Part shown: positions 35,902-43,294 of the stretch, piece after piece
Layout: the number at the start of each line of letters is the position of its first letter
Numbering within the stretch: the stretch's first letter is position 1
From: Nitrosomonas halophila
GTDB taxonomy: Bacteria > Pseudomonadota > Gammaproteobacteria > Burkholderiales > Nitrosomonadaceae
DNA length: 43,294 bases
Assembly: GCF_900107165.1 (NCBI RefSeq)
Contig: NZ_FNOY01000022.1
Location: forward strand, 1 to 43,294
Reading direction: 5' to 3'
Position numbers and translations under genes: made by a program
Notes under the pieces: generated by a model
Seen by the model: the letters and a program-made list of their open reading frames with translations, nothing else
Databases searched by the model: none
What the model was told of the DNA's origin: nothing

Positions 35902-36351
35902 CTAGCGCTGCCAGCATTCTGCAGCCGTCACCGCCGCGCTTGCGTCAGCGCCTCTTGCACCCGTGTGTGTCAGCGTCAGCATGCCGCACATATCATCAGC
36001 CATGCTGCCAACCGGAATCGCCTCCAGAGTGTAAGCGTTGTGAGTCGGCATGGCCGATGCAAACTGAATCCTGTATTTGGCCACACCCACTCTAGGCGCC
36101 TGTGTCACCGTCAGCACGAATATATCACCCGCACTATTCCGGTCGTAACGATTTACCTCAGTAAAATTTCGTTCCAATGCTTGCGCCATCTCCAGCAGAA
36201 TGATCTTGGCTTCCGACCGGTGCACACGCCGGACATGTTCCTGATAGGCAGGATAGGCGAGCGAGGCAAGGATACCGGTCACTGCCACCACAATCAGAAG
36301 TTCAATCAAGGTAAATCCGCCATTTCTGGCTTGCATCCGGTCAAATACCAT
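35902..36351 (-). CDS. pilE: PilE-like type IV pilin (minor or major subunit)
   Basis: A 149-residue prepilin. The leader [12 protein letters not shown] is cleaved before Phe in [12 protein letters not shown]; Glu5 of the mature form is present. A C-terminal disulfide loop is plausible between Cys in DDMCGM and the Cys in AAECWQR. The ATG at 36351 is supported by GGAGG 7 nt upstream; an in-frame ATG at 36336 would give a six-residue leader. In many betaproteobacteria and pseudomonads this gene is the last one of the pilV-pilW-pilX-pilY1-pilE operon. Here a 269-bp element lies between it and pilY1, and another element touches its stop codon. Confidence 0.88.
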   Translation of the reverse strand: MVFDRMQARNGGFTLIELLIVVAVTGILASLAYPAYQEHVRRVHRSEAKIILLEMAQALERNFTEVNRYDRNSAGDIFVLTVTQAPRVGVAKYRIQFASAMPTHNAYTLEAIPVGSMADDMCGMLTLTHTGARGADASAAVTAAECWQR

Positions 36352-36376
36352 TTCGCACCCTCCATGTGATGATGTA

Positions 36377-36645
36377 AGGGCTCGTTAATGAATAACTTGG
36401 GCATACGCTGGGGTCGCTTTTGGCGCATACCAAGGCGCAAGACACGCCGTTGTGTCATTCACAACAAGTGGCTTGCAACGCCGGTATGCGCCAAAAGCAA
36501 CCCCAGCCCGAAGGGTTGTTGCGTATTCGGGCATCTGCGGCGTTGCGAGGCTTGCGAATGGAACGACCATTCGGCTTCGCCTCGCGCCTTGCATCTTTCC
36601 CGAAGACGTAACAACGTATGCCCAAGTTATTCATTAACGAGCCCT
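36377..36645 (+). mobile_element. MITE-like element family B, copy 2 (269 bp)
   Basis: Same length and orientation as 35376-35644, with about eight differences. The outer 31-bp arms are a perfect match here. It starts 25 bp upstream of the pilE ATG and ends 9 bp after the pilY1 stop, so it lies within the expected pilus transcript, where its strong hairpins could stop or process the mRNA. Confidence 0.85.
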
Positions 36646-36654
36646 AACAATCTG

Positions 36655-39600
36655 TTACTGTATCTGTTTCCAGGATCGGCGCGGCCAAGGGGCAGGATTG
36701 CGGATGAGGATATTTTCCAATCCATCCGAAGTGGTCGCAGCCAGGATATGAATGGAACCGCCCGCGTCCATCATGACCGATTGCCCGCGTATTCCCTCTG
36801 AACCCATGCCGGCCACCCTGTCGTCATCGCTGTCGAATCGGCCATCGGCATTGGTGTCGAATTGGGGCGTGGTCAGCATGCCACCCGTTTCAGCGTCCAA
36901 CAGCATAACCCAATGTCGGCCACCCGCTTCGCATGGATCACGGGAAGGAATCAGCGTCGCAAACACAATCCGTCCGTGATTCAACCTTGGCATCATGACG
37001 GCACGCTCCCCGTCCGGCGATGCCGTTGAGGGTGCCAGCAAATCGATATACCAACCCCGCTTGGTCTGCCAATCAACGCTCTCATTCGACACGCTTCGTT
37101 TGGCAAAAGATGCCCCCGTTTCACTCACAATTGTTTGTGCCTGCAACACGCTGCGGTCTGTTTCTGGAATTCTGCTGCCGTTGTCCCAGATTCCGTAAAC
37201 ACTCTGCACCCGGGTGTCACTACGGTCTCCTGCAGTCATAAATTGGCCGGTGCCAAAAAAGATGGCATACCCGCCTTCGGGATGGTGGCCAATCTCCAGC
37301 GGGGATGTGATGGGTTGCACCTGGTTGTCCGCATTTCTAGCAGTAAACAATGGGTGGTTACTGCTGCCGGACTGATACGCCACACCCCATCGGGCTGGAT
37401 CGCTGTGCGATAGATCGAACTTCCAAATATTGCCTTGCAGATCCCCGGCATAGACGATATCGATGCGCCTGTCGCCATTGCTATCGACCAATGCCGGGCT
37501 GGAAAGGCCGTTATGGATACTGGCATCGGTGGCAATTTTCTTGATCAGTTCACCTGTCTGCAGATTGACGATCAATAAATAGGACCGGCCACTGTCGCTG
37601 TGATAGCCATTGCCGATAATCGCGGCCCAGTCACCATTATTCAACAGCGCAATCTTTGCCTGGCCATGAACATACCCCAAATCGGGATCGGAAAACTCCC
37701 AGAGCACGGATGCTGCAGAAAAACTTTCTGGGGTGGTAATATCCAGCGCAAATACACTTTTTCCACCACCGCCCAATGTTCCCAGCAGAATCGTCTTCCA
37801 GCCACTCGGAGCACCAATATAGGCATCGCCAGCGTAAGCGTCGCCATCGACATAAGGGCGGTATGCATAATCGGGTGAAGTGAGCCGGCTCAGATTTGCA
37901 TAAACCGATTCGGGAACGTAAGCGAACAATTCTCTGCCGGTTTCGGCATGGAAAGCGTGCAGCATGCCATCGTTGGCACCGGCATAGATGACCGGCGTAC
38001 GACTGGTATTCATATGGACGTAAGCAGGATAAGCGGCCCGACCGGGCATGTCCGCAGGGAAAGCACCATAACCGAAATCCAGGGCCTGCACATACAATAA
38101 ATCAGAATTGACGATTGCACCCAGCACGCCATTGTCACGCTGACGCAACATGCCACCCCGATTCACTTCAGCAGTTTGGTCACCGCGCAACCAATTTAGG
38201 CGTGATGCGCCCAGTCCATCGTTGTCCCCTGCCATATTTGTATTCAGTGCCAGCTGCTGCTGAACCGATAGCCGGGAAAAATTGGCAGCGGTAAATGCCA
38301 GGCCCTGCGCGCCATTGTGCGTGTAGATCGAACGGCTGGCATGCCCTGGCAATTGCGCAGAGGCTTCCCAGCGCATGGCGCCGGGCGATGCGTCAGGCGC
38401 CAGAGTGAATGCATAAAGCCGACCGCTCCAATCCGAACTGTTGAATTTGGCCTGATAGACTTGCGCATCACCGGCAACGCGGCTGGAATTGGTCGTGACC
38501 GCAGTCCCCGAATCCAGACCGGCAACCCCTGGAATGAGAGCGTCGTGCAATCTGTCAATAGACGAGATGAGATCAAGAGCACTAAAAAACCTACCTCGAC
38601 TGTTGACTGCGGCATGCCAAAGATCATCGATTTTCTCAGCATAATGGTCATCGGGCACTGGATCAGGCCAGCTCTCCGGCCCGCTCGGCAAGCCGGTGCG
38701 CGTCCCGTGGGCATCCACCCCAATCATGAAATTCACCATATGCTGCCAGAAGGCCGGATTCCTGGCATTGACCGGCACCTTGTTCTCGAGATCCGGCCGC
38801 AGATCATTTTTCCAGTAATGCATCGCTATATCGGCGAGCGTATCACTGTAATCGTCCGCATAAGGCAAGGCGGGTTCATACCGGCAAGTCGCTGGCGCAG
38901 CATGGGAGCGATGATGAATATGACTCGGGCCAGCCGTATTGTCCGCATTGCCTATCCCGGCAGGTGCCGCACCATTCCAACCACCATCGGTCACCAGGAT
39001 ATGATAATTCTGCCGGCATGCCGCCTGGATACCACCACTCTGGCCAGGTGTGTCGCTCCACGGACCTTGGTCATCGGTACGCATCAAATACCGGCCGACG
39101 TTACTCATCGCTTGACGCAAAGGCGAATTCAGTGTCGAGATAGTGTGCTCGTAGAGCATATCGTAGAAAGCGTCTCGATGCGCACCGGAAAATTGCCTGA
39201 CACCAGCGACCAGCGTTTCCGTTGTCAGTCCGTCCACATTGCTGCCGCCCTGGTTGATGGCAGCGAACCCCACTCGCATATTGCCGCCTTGAGCGGCGAA
39301 CATCCGCCCCACTACCGCCCGTACCAGCAAAATACGCGAGCGGTAATAGGTATACCAGTTCGCGAAATTCTGAATTTCTTCCGCATAGCTGCAAACAGGC
39401 GCCATGGCACAATCAGTTCTACCCGGTCCACCATCGTAATACGGTCGAGCGGGTTTGATTTCAATCCGGGAATAACTGTCAGCAGAATTGATAGCCCCAC
39501 CGTGGTACTGAAAATAGACTGCAGGAAAGAAAGTGCGGCTCTCTGCCTGCCAGCTGCTGCCACTGTCGAGCCAGTCGGCATGCTGGGTATTGTCCGCACG

Positions 39601-40065
39601 CAAATCCCGGCAGCCTGCACCTGTATTGAATGGATTATGCGCCGCACAGGCCTTGTCGGCATCACGCATCAACGTACCATCTGCCTGGCTCCAGGGAAGA
39701 TAGCGCACTGCAGGATCATAGTAGATCTTGTTGATACTGCTGGTACGCAGCATGGCTGCGCGCCAATTGTCCAGATCAAAATCGACCACCCGGTTGGCAT
39801 GGTCATCTCCGCCATAAACGCCAACCGCTCTCGGATAAACAAAACGTGCGTCCTCCACAATCAGCCCTTCAGGCACAATTTCCGACTGCATCGAACCCGA
39901 ATCGTCTAACGTAACAATGATGTTCGGATCAATAGCTGGCATCAAGGACAACGGCACGTCGACCAGAGGCAGCACAGCCACTGCCTGCAATGGCATCCAT
40001 AGCAACCATCCCCCGGTCAGAAAGTATCCGGCTGTAGCTGGCATATTATTCCTGGTTGGCAGCAT
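36655..40065 (-). CDS. pilY1: PilY1-like type IV pilus tip adhesin/biogenesis factor
   Basis: A secreted protein of about 1136 residues, close to Pseudomonas PilY1 in length. A hydrophobic export signal lies within the first 40 residues (ATAGYFLTGGWLLWMPL). A von Willebrand A-like region starts with the MIDAS-type DDSGS at about 54-58. The C-terminal half is a PQQ-like beta propeller with an EF-hand-like calcium loop DSNGDRRID near 858 and a second Asp-rich stretch DTNADGRFDSDDD near 1070. The ATG at 40065 lies 4 nt after the pilX stop; an open frame back to 40209 overlaps pilX and is unconserved. It promotes pilus extension and adhesion with the minor pilins. Calcium dependence is inferred from the motif. 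Confidence 0.9.
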   Translation of the reverse strand: MLPTRNNMPATAGYFLTGGWLLWMPLQAVAVLPLVDVPLSLMPAIDPNIIVTLDDSGSMQSEIVPEGLIVEDARFVYPRAVGVYGGDDHANRVVDFDLDNWRAAMLRTSSINKIYYDPAVRYLPWSQADGTLMRDADKACAAHNPFNTGAGCRDLRADNTQHADWLDSGSSWQAESRTFFPAVYFQYHGGAINSADSYSRIEIKPARPYYDGGPGRTDCAMAPVCSYAEEIQNFANWYTYYRSRILLVRAVVGRMFAAQGGNMRVGFAAINQGGSNVDGLTTETLVAGVRQFSGAHRDAFYDMLYEHTISTLNSPLRQAMSNVGRYLMRTDDQGPWSDTPGQSGGIQAACRQNYHILVTDGGWNGAAPAGIGNADNTAGPSHIHHRSHAAPATCRYEPALPYADDYSDTLADIAMHYWKNDLRPDLENKVPVNARNPAFWQHMVNFMIGVDAHGTRTGLPSGPESWPDPVPDDHYAEKIDDLWHAAVNSRGRFFSALDLISSIDRLHDALIPGVAGLDSGTAVTTNSSRVAGDAQVYQAKFNSSDWSGRLYAFTLAPDASPGAMRWEASAQLPGHASRSIYTHNGAQGLAFTAANFSRLSVQQQLALNTNMAGDNDGLGASRLNWLRGDQTAEVNRGGMLRQRDNGVLGAIVNSDLLYVQALDFGYGAFPADMPGRAAYPAYVHMNTSRTPVIYAGANDGMLHAFHAETGRELFAYVPESVYANLSRLTSPDYAYRPYVDGDAYAGDAYIGAPSGWKTILLGTLGGGGKSVFALDITTPESFSAASVLWEFSDPDLGYVHGQAKIALLNNGDWAAIIGNGYHSDSGRSYLLIVNLQTGELIKKIATDASIHNGLSSPALVDSNGDRRIDIVYAGDLQGNIWKFDLSHSDPARWGVAYQSGSSNHPLFTARNADNQVQPITSPLEIGHHPEGGYAIFFGTGQFMTAGDRSDTRVQSVYGIWDNGSRIPETDRSVLQAQTIVSETGASFAKRSVSNESVDWQTKRGWYIDLLAPSTASPDGERAVMMPRLNHGRIVFATLIPSRDPCEAGGRHWVMLLDAETGGMLTTPQFDTNADGRFDSDDDRVAGMGSEGIRGQSVMMDAGGSIHILAATTSDGLENILIRNPAPWPRRSWKQIQ

Positions 40066-40069
40066 CGGC

Positions 40070-40591
40070 CTATCGTTGATAAGTGCTCTGTAATAACACC
40101 ACGGCCGACCGGGTCCCGCCCACCCCTCGGGAAATGATGCGAAACAGGTTTGCATGCGCTGAATTACCGGATTGCTGCGCACTGCCACCTGATCCCATGG
40201 CAGGCACACTTACCAATTGCTCGATCACATATCTGGGTTGGCTAGCTACATCATCGATAATGCCTTCAACCAGTCTGCCATGGGTTTCCCATTCAGGCCA
40301 GCCAACAGGATCAGGCACCGGCGCAAATACATGATGATAAAGTCCACCGGACCCATCAAAAGCTGGCAGTGCGGCTTGTTGCAAGAATGCTTCTGCCGAA
40401 CGCAATGCGGCTTCCGCTGCCTGGAAGGCCATTGTTTCATCGCGCAGATTACCGGCCATTCTTTCTTCCAGCAGCGTTCCCTGCAGGGCACTCGTTCCCA
40501 GCAAGGTCAGGACAACCAGAAAAATAAGGCCTGTCAGCAGTACGATGCCACGTTGTGCGCAAGGAAAAGTTGCCATTTTATCCACAATCAT
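40070..40591 (-). CDS. pilX: PilX-like minor pilin assembly protein
   Basis: A protein of about 173 residues with an N-terminal prepilin-like segment, QRG/IVLLTGLIFLVVLTLLG, that lacks Glu at position 5, as PilX proteins commonly do. The segment TLLEERMAGNLRDETMAFQAAEAALR after the helix is the PilX signature. I start it at an ATG with AAGG about 8 nt upstream; an ATG at 40630 gives 13 extra residues. It is placed between pilW and pilY1 on the same strand. Confidence 0.88.
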   Translation of the reverse strand: MIVDKMATFPCAQRGIVLLTGLIFLVVLTLLGTSALQGTLLEERMAGNLRDETMAFQAAEAALRSAEAFLQQAALPAFDGSGGLYHHVFAPVPDPVGWPEWETHGRLVEGIIDDVASQPRYVIEQLVSVPAMGSGGSAQQSGNSAHANLFRIISRGVGGTRSAVVLLQSTYQR

Positions 40592-40689
40592 TGATCCGAC
40601 CTTGCCAACGCGATCAGTCGCAATTCGCATACCCCATATATTTTATCAAAAGTACAAATTGTCGATTTCATGTTCATCTTGTTGATGAA

Positions 40690-41730
40690 TCAGGAAGTCC
40701 GGTTACGCAGCGCGATCACGGTTGAGAATGTCCGCCTGAGCCGTCGATCCGTGGCTGTGGTCGTCATACCGTTGAAGCGATAGGTTTGAGGATGGCTGAC
40801 AATCCCGTCTTCCACTGACTGTAGCAGCAGGCTGATGCGCACGCTGACCACAGCACCCCAGTCCACAACCTGATCAGCAGACCGGTAAACATCTGCCGAC
40901 CGATTCCCATCCAGATCCTCCCCATATTGAATTTGCATATTCTCCACCCCTTCTATCAGCTCCTCAGCGGCCATCGTTCCCCTTTTCCAATACAGGGCTG
41001 GAATTTTGTTGGGGTTGTTTCGAATATAGTAAGTACGCGTCAGCATGCGCATCACCTCACCATCGACGTATACCTTGCCCAAAGCCCGGGTCCGGTTACC
41101 GGGTGTACCCGTTCCGGTATCATGCGCCAGAATATCCTGCCCCGCTGACATATGCCTATGTGTCACCTGAAAAACAGCGGCAGCAACACAATCAGCCACC
41201 AGTACAATGTCGCCGAGTTCCAGTCCACTACCTGCCGATACCCCAAGATCGGCAGCACCGGGCGGGCTGCTCTCCGGATGCGACAGGACTCGGTTTTCAT
41301 CCCCATCGACGCCACGCACGACAATAATATCCCGCCCGCCCAGGGGACTTGGTATCGTGCCGGCTGGAGATGGCAATGCAGGCATCCAGGCGCTCGACCC
41401 AATGGCTTCAAATCCTTCCAACGGCACACCAAAGTTCCAGAAAAAATCCGTGGCATTATTCAAGGTGTTGTTGAGTCCTACATCACTTCCTCCACACCCT
41501 TGATAACCTGCCATGCGTATATCCCTGGATAGAATCTGAAATGCATAACGCGCATTTTCCTGAATTCTTGCCAGTGCCTCGTTGACGCGATAAGTGCGCT
41601 GACTGGAAAATAACATCGTACCCAGCCCCTCCAGCAGCACCAGTCCGATCGTCAGTGCCACCATCATTTCGACCAACGTCAGCCCCCGTTCCTTGTGGAT
41701 ATATGTTCGAGCACCAGCACGCCGGTTCAT
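40690..41730 (-). CDS. pilW: PilW-like minor pilin assembly protein
   Basis: A 346-residue prepilin-like protein with class III leader ending KERG/LTLVEMMVALTIG, including Glu5. The following FSSQRTYRVNEALARIQENA and AFQILSRDIRMAGYQGC are typical of PilW. The start is an ATG 7 bp from the pilV stop, so the genes are co-translated. It would prime pilus assembly together with PilV, PilX and the FimT-like pseudopilin. Confidence 0.9.
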   Translation of the reverse strand: MNRRAGARTYIHKERGLTLVEMMVALTIGLVLLEGLGTMLFSSQRTYRVNEALARIQENARYAFQILSRDIRMAGYQGCGGSDVGLNNTLNNATDFFWNFGVPLEGFEAIGSSAWMPALPSPAGTIPSPLGGRDIIVVRGVDGDENRVLSHPESSPPGAADLGVSAGSGLELGDIVLVADCVAAAVFQVTHRHMSAGQDILAHDTGTGTPGNRTRALGKVYVDGEVMRMLTRTYYIRNNPNKIPALYWKRGTMAAEELIEGVENMQIQYGEDLDGNRSADVYRSADQVVDWGAVVSVRISLLLQSVEDGIVSHPQTYRFNGMTTTATDRRLRRTFSTVIALRNRTS

Positions 41731-41737
41731 GACGTTC

Positions 41738-42181
41738 TCATAACCGGGTTGTCACGACCAGTTGCTGGACAGGCAAGGCACCACGGCTGTCATCCCATTG
41801 AATGGTGATGGTCACTTTATTGCTGGCGTCCACATCGATCGCACCAGTTCCGGCAGGCAGGCTTAATGCCAACTCATTCAGCCACTGGATCAAATCCTGT
41901 TCGGGAATCGTACTGCCAGCAGGCTTGGCTGCGCCAATCGCAAAGTTATAGTTACCCTGGCCGGCTTCGCCCCGATTGGCCCGCATACTGTCCAGCATGC
42001 TGTAGGCCAGCATGGAAGCCATAGAACGGAAACTCGCGCTTTGGCTGTAAGTCAGCCCTATCGATTGCAGGCCAGCCAATCCAAGCAGACCGATGCCCAG
42101 AATGATGACTGTCACCAGGATTTCCAGCAAACTGAAGCCTGCCTGCAACGCCTGATGGGTGTGCTGTTTTATTTTCAGCAT
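41738..42181 (-). CDS. pilV: PilV-like minor pilin
   Basis: A protein of about 147 residues, with the leader ending QAG/FSLLEILVTVIILGIGLLGL, typical of PilV. Downstream SASFRSMASMLAYSMLDSMRANR is a common PilV segment. The ATG at 42181 overlaps the end of the FimT-like gene by 7 bp; a longer frame to 42256 lies within that gene. It is the second gene of the minor-pilin operon. Confidence 0.88.
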   Translation of the reverse strand: MLKIKQHTHQALQAGFSLLEILVTVIILGIGLLGLAGLQSIGLTYSQSASFRSMASMLAYSMLDSMRANRGEAGQGNYNFAIGAAKPAGSTIPEQDLIQWLNELALSLPAGTGAIDVDASNKVTITIQWDDSRGALPVQQLVVTTRL

Positions 42182-42708
42182 GAGAACGCCGCGACATCCA
42201 CTCTTGGCCGGCCTGAATGATTGATGATGATTCTTCGCCCTTGCTCGGCATGACAAAGATAGAACGAGCCGTTCGGCAAATTTCCACTGCCGCGGCTACG
42301 CCCGTTTGGCAGGAATGAGATCCAGTTTTTGAACTGGTTATCGGCCTTGAGTGTCATGCCATGCAGTCCCGTAAAGACCCTCAGCACCTGGTCACCGCCA
42401 TCAATCGTGCCGGCCTTGCCTCCATCGCTGAAAATCAGCCACCCAGCCTGCCAGTCGCCCGTGTCGACACAGCTGCCGCCATCCGCGCTTTTACAGATGG
42501 TGACCCTCATACCCCGCTTCACCGCCTCGGAGCGGGTGTAATGAAGTGAGGCCAGTAACTCATTGGCCCGCGCAGACAATTGCGTCCGCGCCATCAAGGT
42601 TTGATAACCCGGCATGGCGATGGAAACCAGAACAGCGGCCAGGCTGAGAACAATCATTAGCTCCAGCAGGGTGAAGCCTTTGGGAATCGATTTGGCTCTC
42701 ACGCTCAA
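42175..42708 (-). CDS. fimT: GspH/FimT-family pseudopilin
   Basis: A 177-residue prepilin-like protein with leader SIPKG/FTLLELMIVLSLAAVLVSIA including Glu5. The region AMPGYQTLMARTQLSARANE and SLHYTRSEAVKRGMRVTICK are FimT/GspH hallmarks, and two Cys (about residues 68 and 76) may form the usual loop. The first start is a TTG (42708) preceded by AGGG; a GTG two codons later (42702) is an alternative. It begins the minus-strand pilus operon. Confidence 0.87.
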   Translation of the reverse strand: MSVRAKSIPKGFTLLELMIVLSLAAVLVSIAMPGYQTLMARTQLSARANELLASLHYTRSEAVKRGMRVTICKSADGGSCVDTGDWQAGWLIFSDGGKAGTIDGGDQVLRVFTGLHGMTLKADNQFKNWISFLPNGRSRGSGNLPNGSFYLCHAEQGRRIIINHSGRPRVDVAAFSC

Positions 42709-43079
42709 TAGGCCCTATCTGTGCGTGAAAAAACTGTTTCTATAGGACGCTAGCTGTATGCGACCAGCCGAATCCATCTCGATAGTGACCATATTCCTAC
42801 CGCTCTCCTCCGAATACGCATATTGCGCTAACGACTCATATTTTTGGATTCTTTAGCTTTTTGCAGCGCGATAAATCCAGGGCTGAACGCTTGCTGTTCG
42901 GGGAGACCAGGCCACCCTCAGTGACTTCAATTTTGACTAAAGTCAATGAATTTTCTGTCGATGACATGGTTTGGAAGATTCTCTTCCAATAATTCCGCAT
43001 GAATTCTTTTCTGTTTTTTGGATATTTTTCAAGCCAGATACACAGCAGTATCCAGCTACTGGAAATTGCAACTAAACAA
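42709..43079. other. Upstream region of the pilus operon
   Basis: This non-coding stretch should hold the promoter of the fimT-pilE operon on the minus strand. I find no confident promoter. Noted structures are the small palindrome GGAAGAttcTCTTCC near 42972 and TGACTAAAGTCA near 42934, which recurs near 43111. Confidence 0.4.
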
Positions 43080-43099
43080 CCACCAGCTAAAGCTGGTGG
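43080..43099. repeat. Perfect hairpin at the end of the IS200/IS605-like element
   Basis: CCACCAGCT and AGCTGGTGG with two bases between form a perfect 9-bp palindrome. Subterminal hairpins like this are recognised by Y1 transposases of the IS200/IS605 family, and its place downstream of the transposase gene fits the element's right end. Confidence 0.6.
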
Positions 43100-43126
43100 G
43101 TTAGTGACAATGACTAAAGTCAGGAT

Positions 43127-43144
43127 ACGGGTCTTAAGACCCGT
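43127..43144 (-). terminator. Hairpin directly after the transposase stop codon
   Basis: ACGGGTCTTAAGACCCGT is an 18-bp perfect palindrome adjoining the TAA of the partial transposase gene. On the minus strand it lacks a T-tract, so it may be a terminator or another transposase-recognised fold. Confidence 0.4.
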
Positions 43145-43294
43145 TTAGCTTTCGGTTCTGAAATTATCATCACCTTTAGGTTCAAAATGATGCTCCAAAT
43201 AGTTTTGAATCATTTCTTCTGTCAGTTCTCCTGATGTTACACAAAAGTATCCTCGCGCCCAAAAATGGCGCCCCCAGTAGCGTTTTTTTAAGTC
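43145..43294 (-). CDS. tnpA: IS200/IS605-family transposase TnpA, C-terminal fragment
   Basis: Fifty codons on the minus strand run off the right edge and end in TAA at 43145. The readable part begins DLKKRYWGRHFWARGYFCV and continues through LTEEMIQNYLEHH to a short acidic tail. The W-R-HFWARGYF segment and the following helix with Tyr (in IQNYLEHH) match the C-terminus of the HUH-type Y1 transposase, the Tyr being the probable catalytic nucleophile. Terminal hairpins lie just downstream. Whether the gene is intact cannot be judged from this window. Confidence 0.8.
   Translation of the reverse strand, partial: DLKKRYWGRHFWARGYFCVTSGELTEEMIQNYLEHHFEPKGDDNFRTES

Noticed and set aside
38317..39909. 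530-codon open frame on the plus strand
   Set aside because: It lies wholly antisense to pilY1, whose domains are clear; the frame is a codon-bias shadow with no recognisable motifs.
40066..40209. N-terminal extension of pilY1
   Set aside because: It overlaps pilX coding sequence and places the signal peptide internally.
1..43294. CRISPR array, rRNA or tRNA genes
   Set aside because: No regularly spaced direct repeats were seen, and I recognised no rRNA stretch or tRNA cloverleaf with the usual conserved bases; the family B Y-fold lacks tRNA features.

Overview
The window looks like a chromosomal segment of a betaproteobacterium of moderate GC content, most probably an ammonia oxidiser related to Nitrosomonas. 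This is an inference from overall protein style, an exosortase-type polysaccharide locus, the gene neighbourhoods and a high load of small palindromic repeats; no marker gene proves it.

Positions 1-19532 form an exopolysaccharide region. On the minus strand are a CapK-like adenylate-forming enzyme, five GT4-type glycosyltransferases, an EpsG/Wzy-like polymerase and a Wzx-type flippase. ribD (minus), a small periplasmic DUF442-type phosphatase-like protein (plus) and a surface-carbohydrate biosynthesis protein (plus) interrupt the series. Facing away from the flippase on the plus strand is the export and control set wzb (LMW tyrosine phosphatase), wza (outer-membrane lipoprotein) and wzc (BY-kinase/co-polymerase). 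Together these would activate, assemble, flip, polymerise and export a surface polysaccharide. A polysaccharide deacetylase in the middle is a broken relic.

Positions 20023-35295 are mostly housekeeping: dksA, rimO, an NAD-salvage pair (nicotinate phosphoribosyltransferase and nicotinamidase, translationally coupled), a sodium:solute symporter, a SERCA-like P-type ATPase with a UspA-family protein upstream, mutL of the endonuclease-bearing type, rpiA, and phoU-ppx for phosphate/polyphosphate.

Positions 35902-42708 (minus strand) are a type IV pilus minor-pilin cluster in the order fimT/gspH-like, pilV, pilW, pilX, pilY1, pilE. A 269-bp palindromic element separates pilY1 from pilE. The right edge holds the 3' end of an IS200/IS605-type transposase with terminal hairpins.

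The most unusual content is a set of three unrelated MITE-like families that I could delimit by eye. Family A is about 160 bp, has ends GAGGCTGTCC and CTAG target duplications, and occurs three times plus one solo end. Family B is 269 bp, folds as a three-stem Y, and occurs twice. Family C is 158 bp, is flanked by CTAG, and occurs once. A family B element is nested inside a family A element, and pilE sits between the two direct family B copies. Several elements and shorter repeats lie within about 15 bp of a stop codon.
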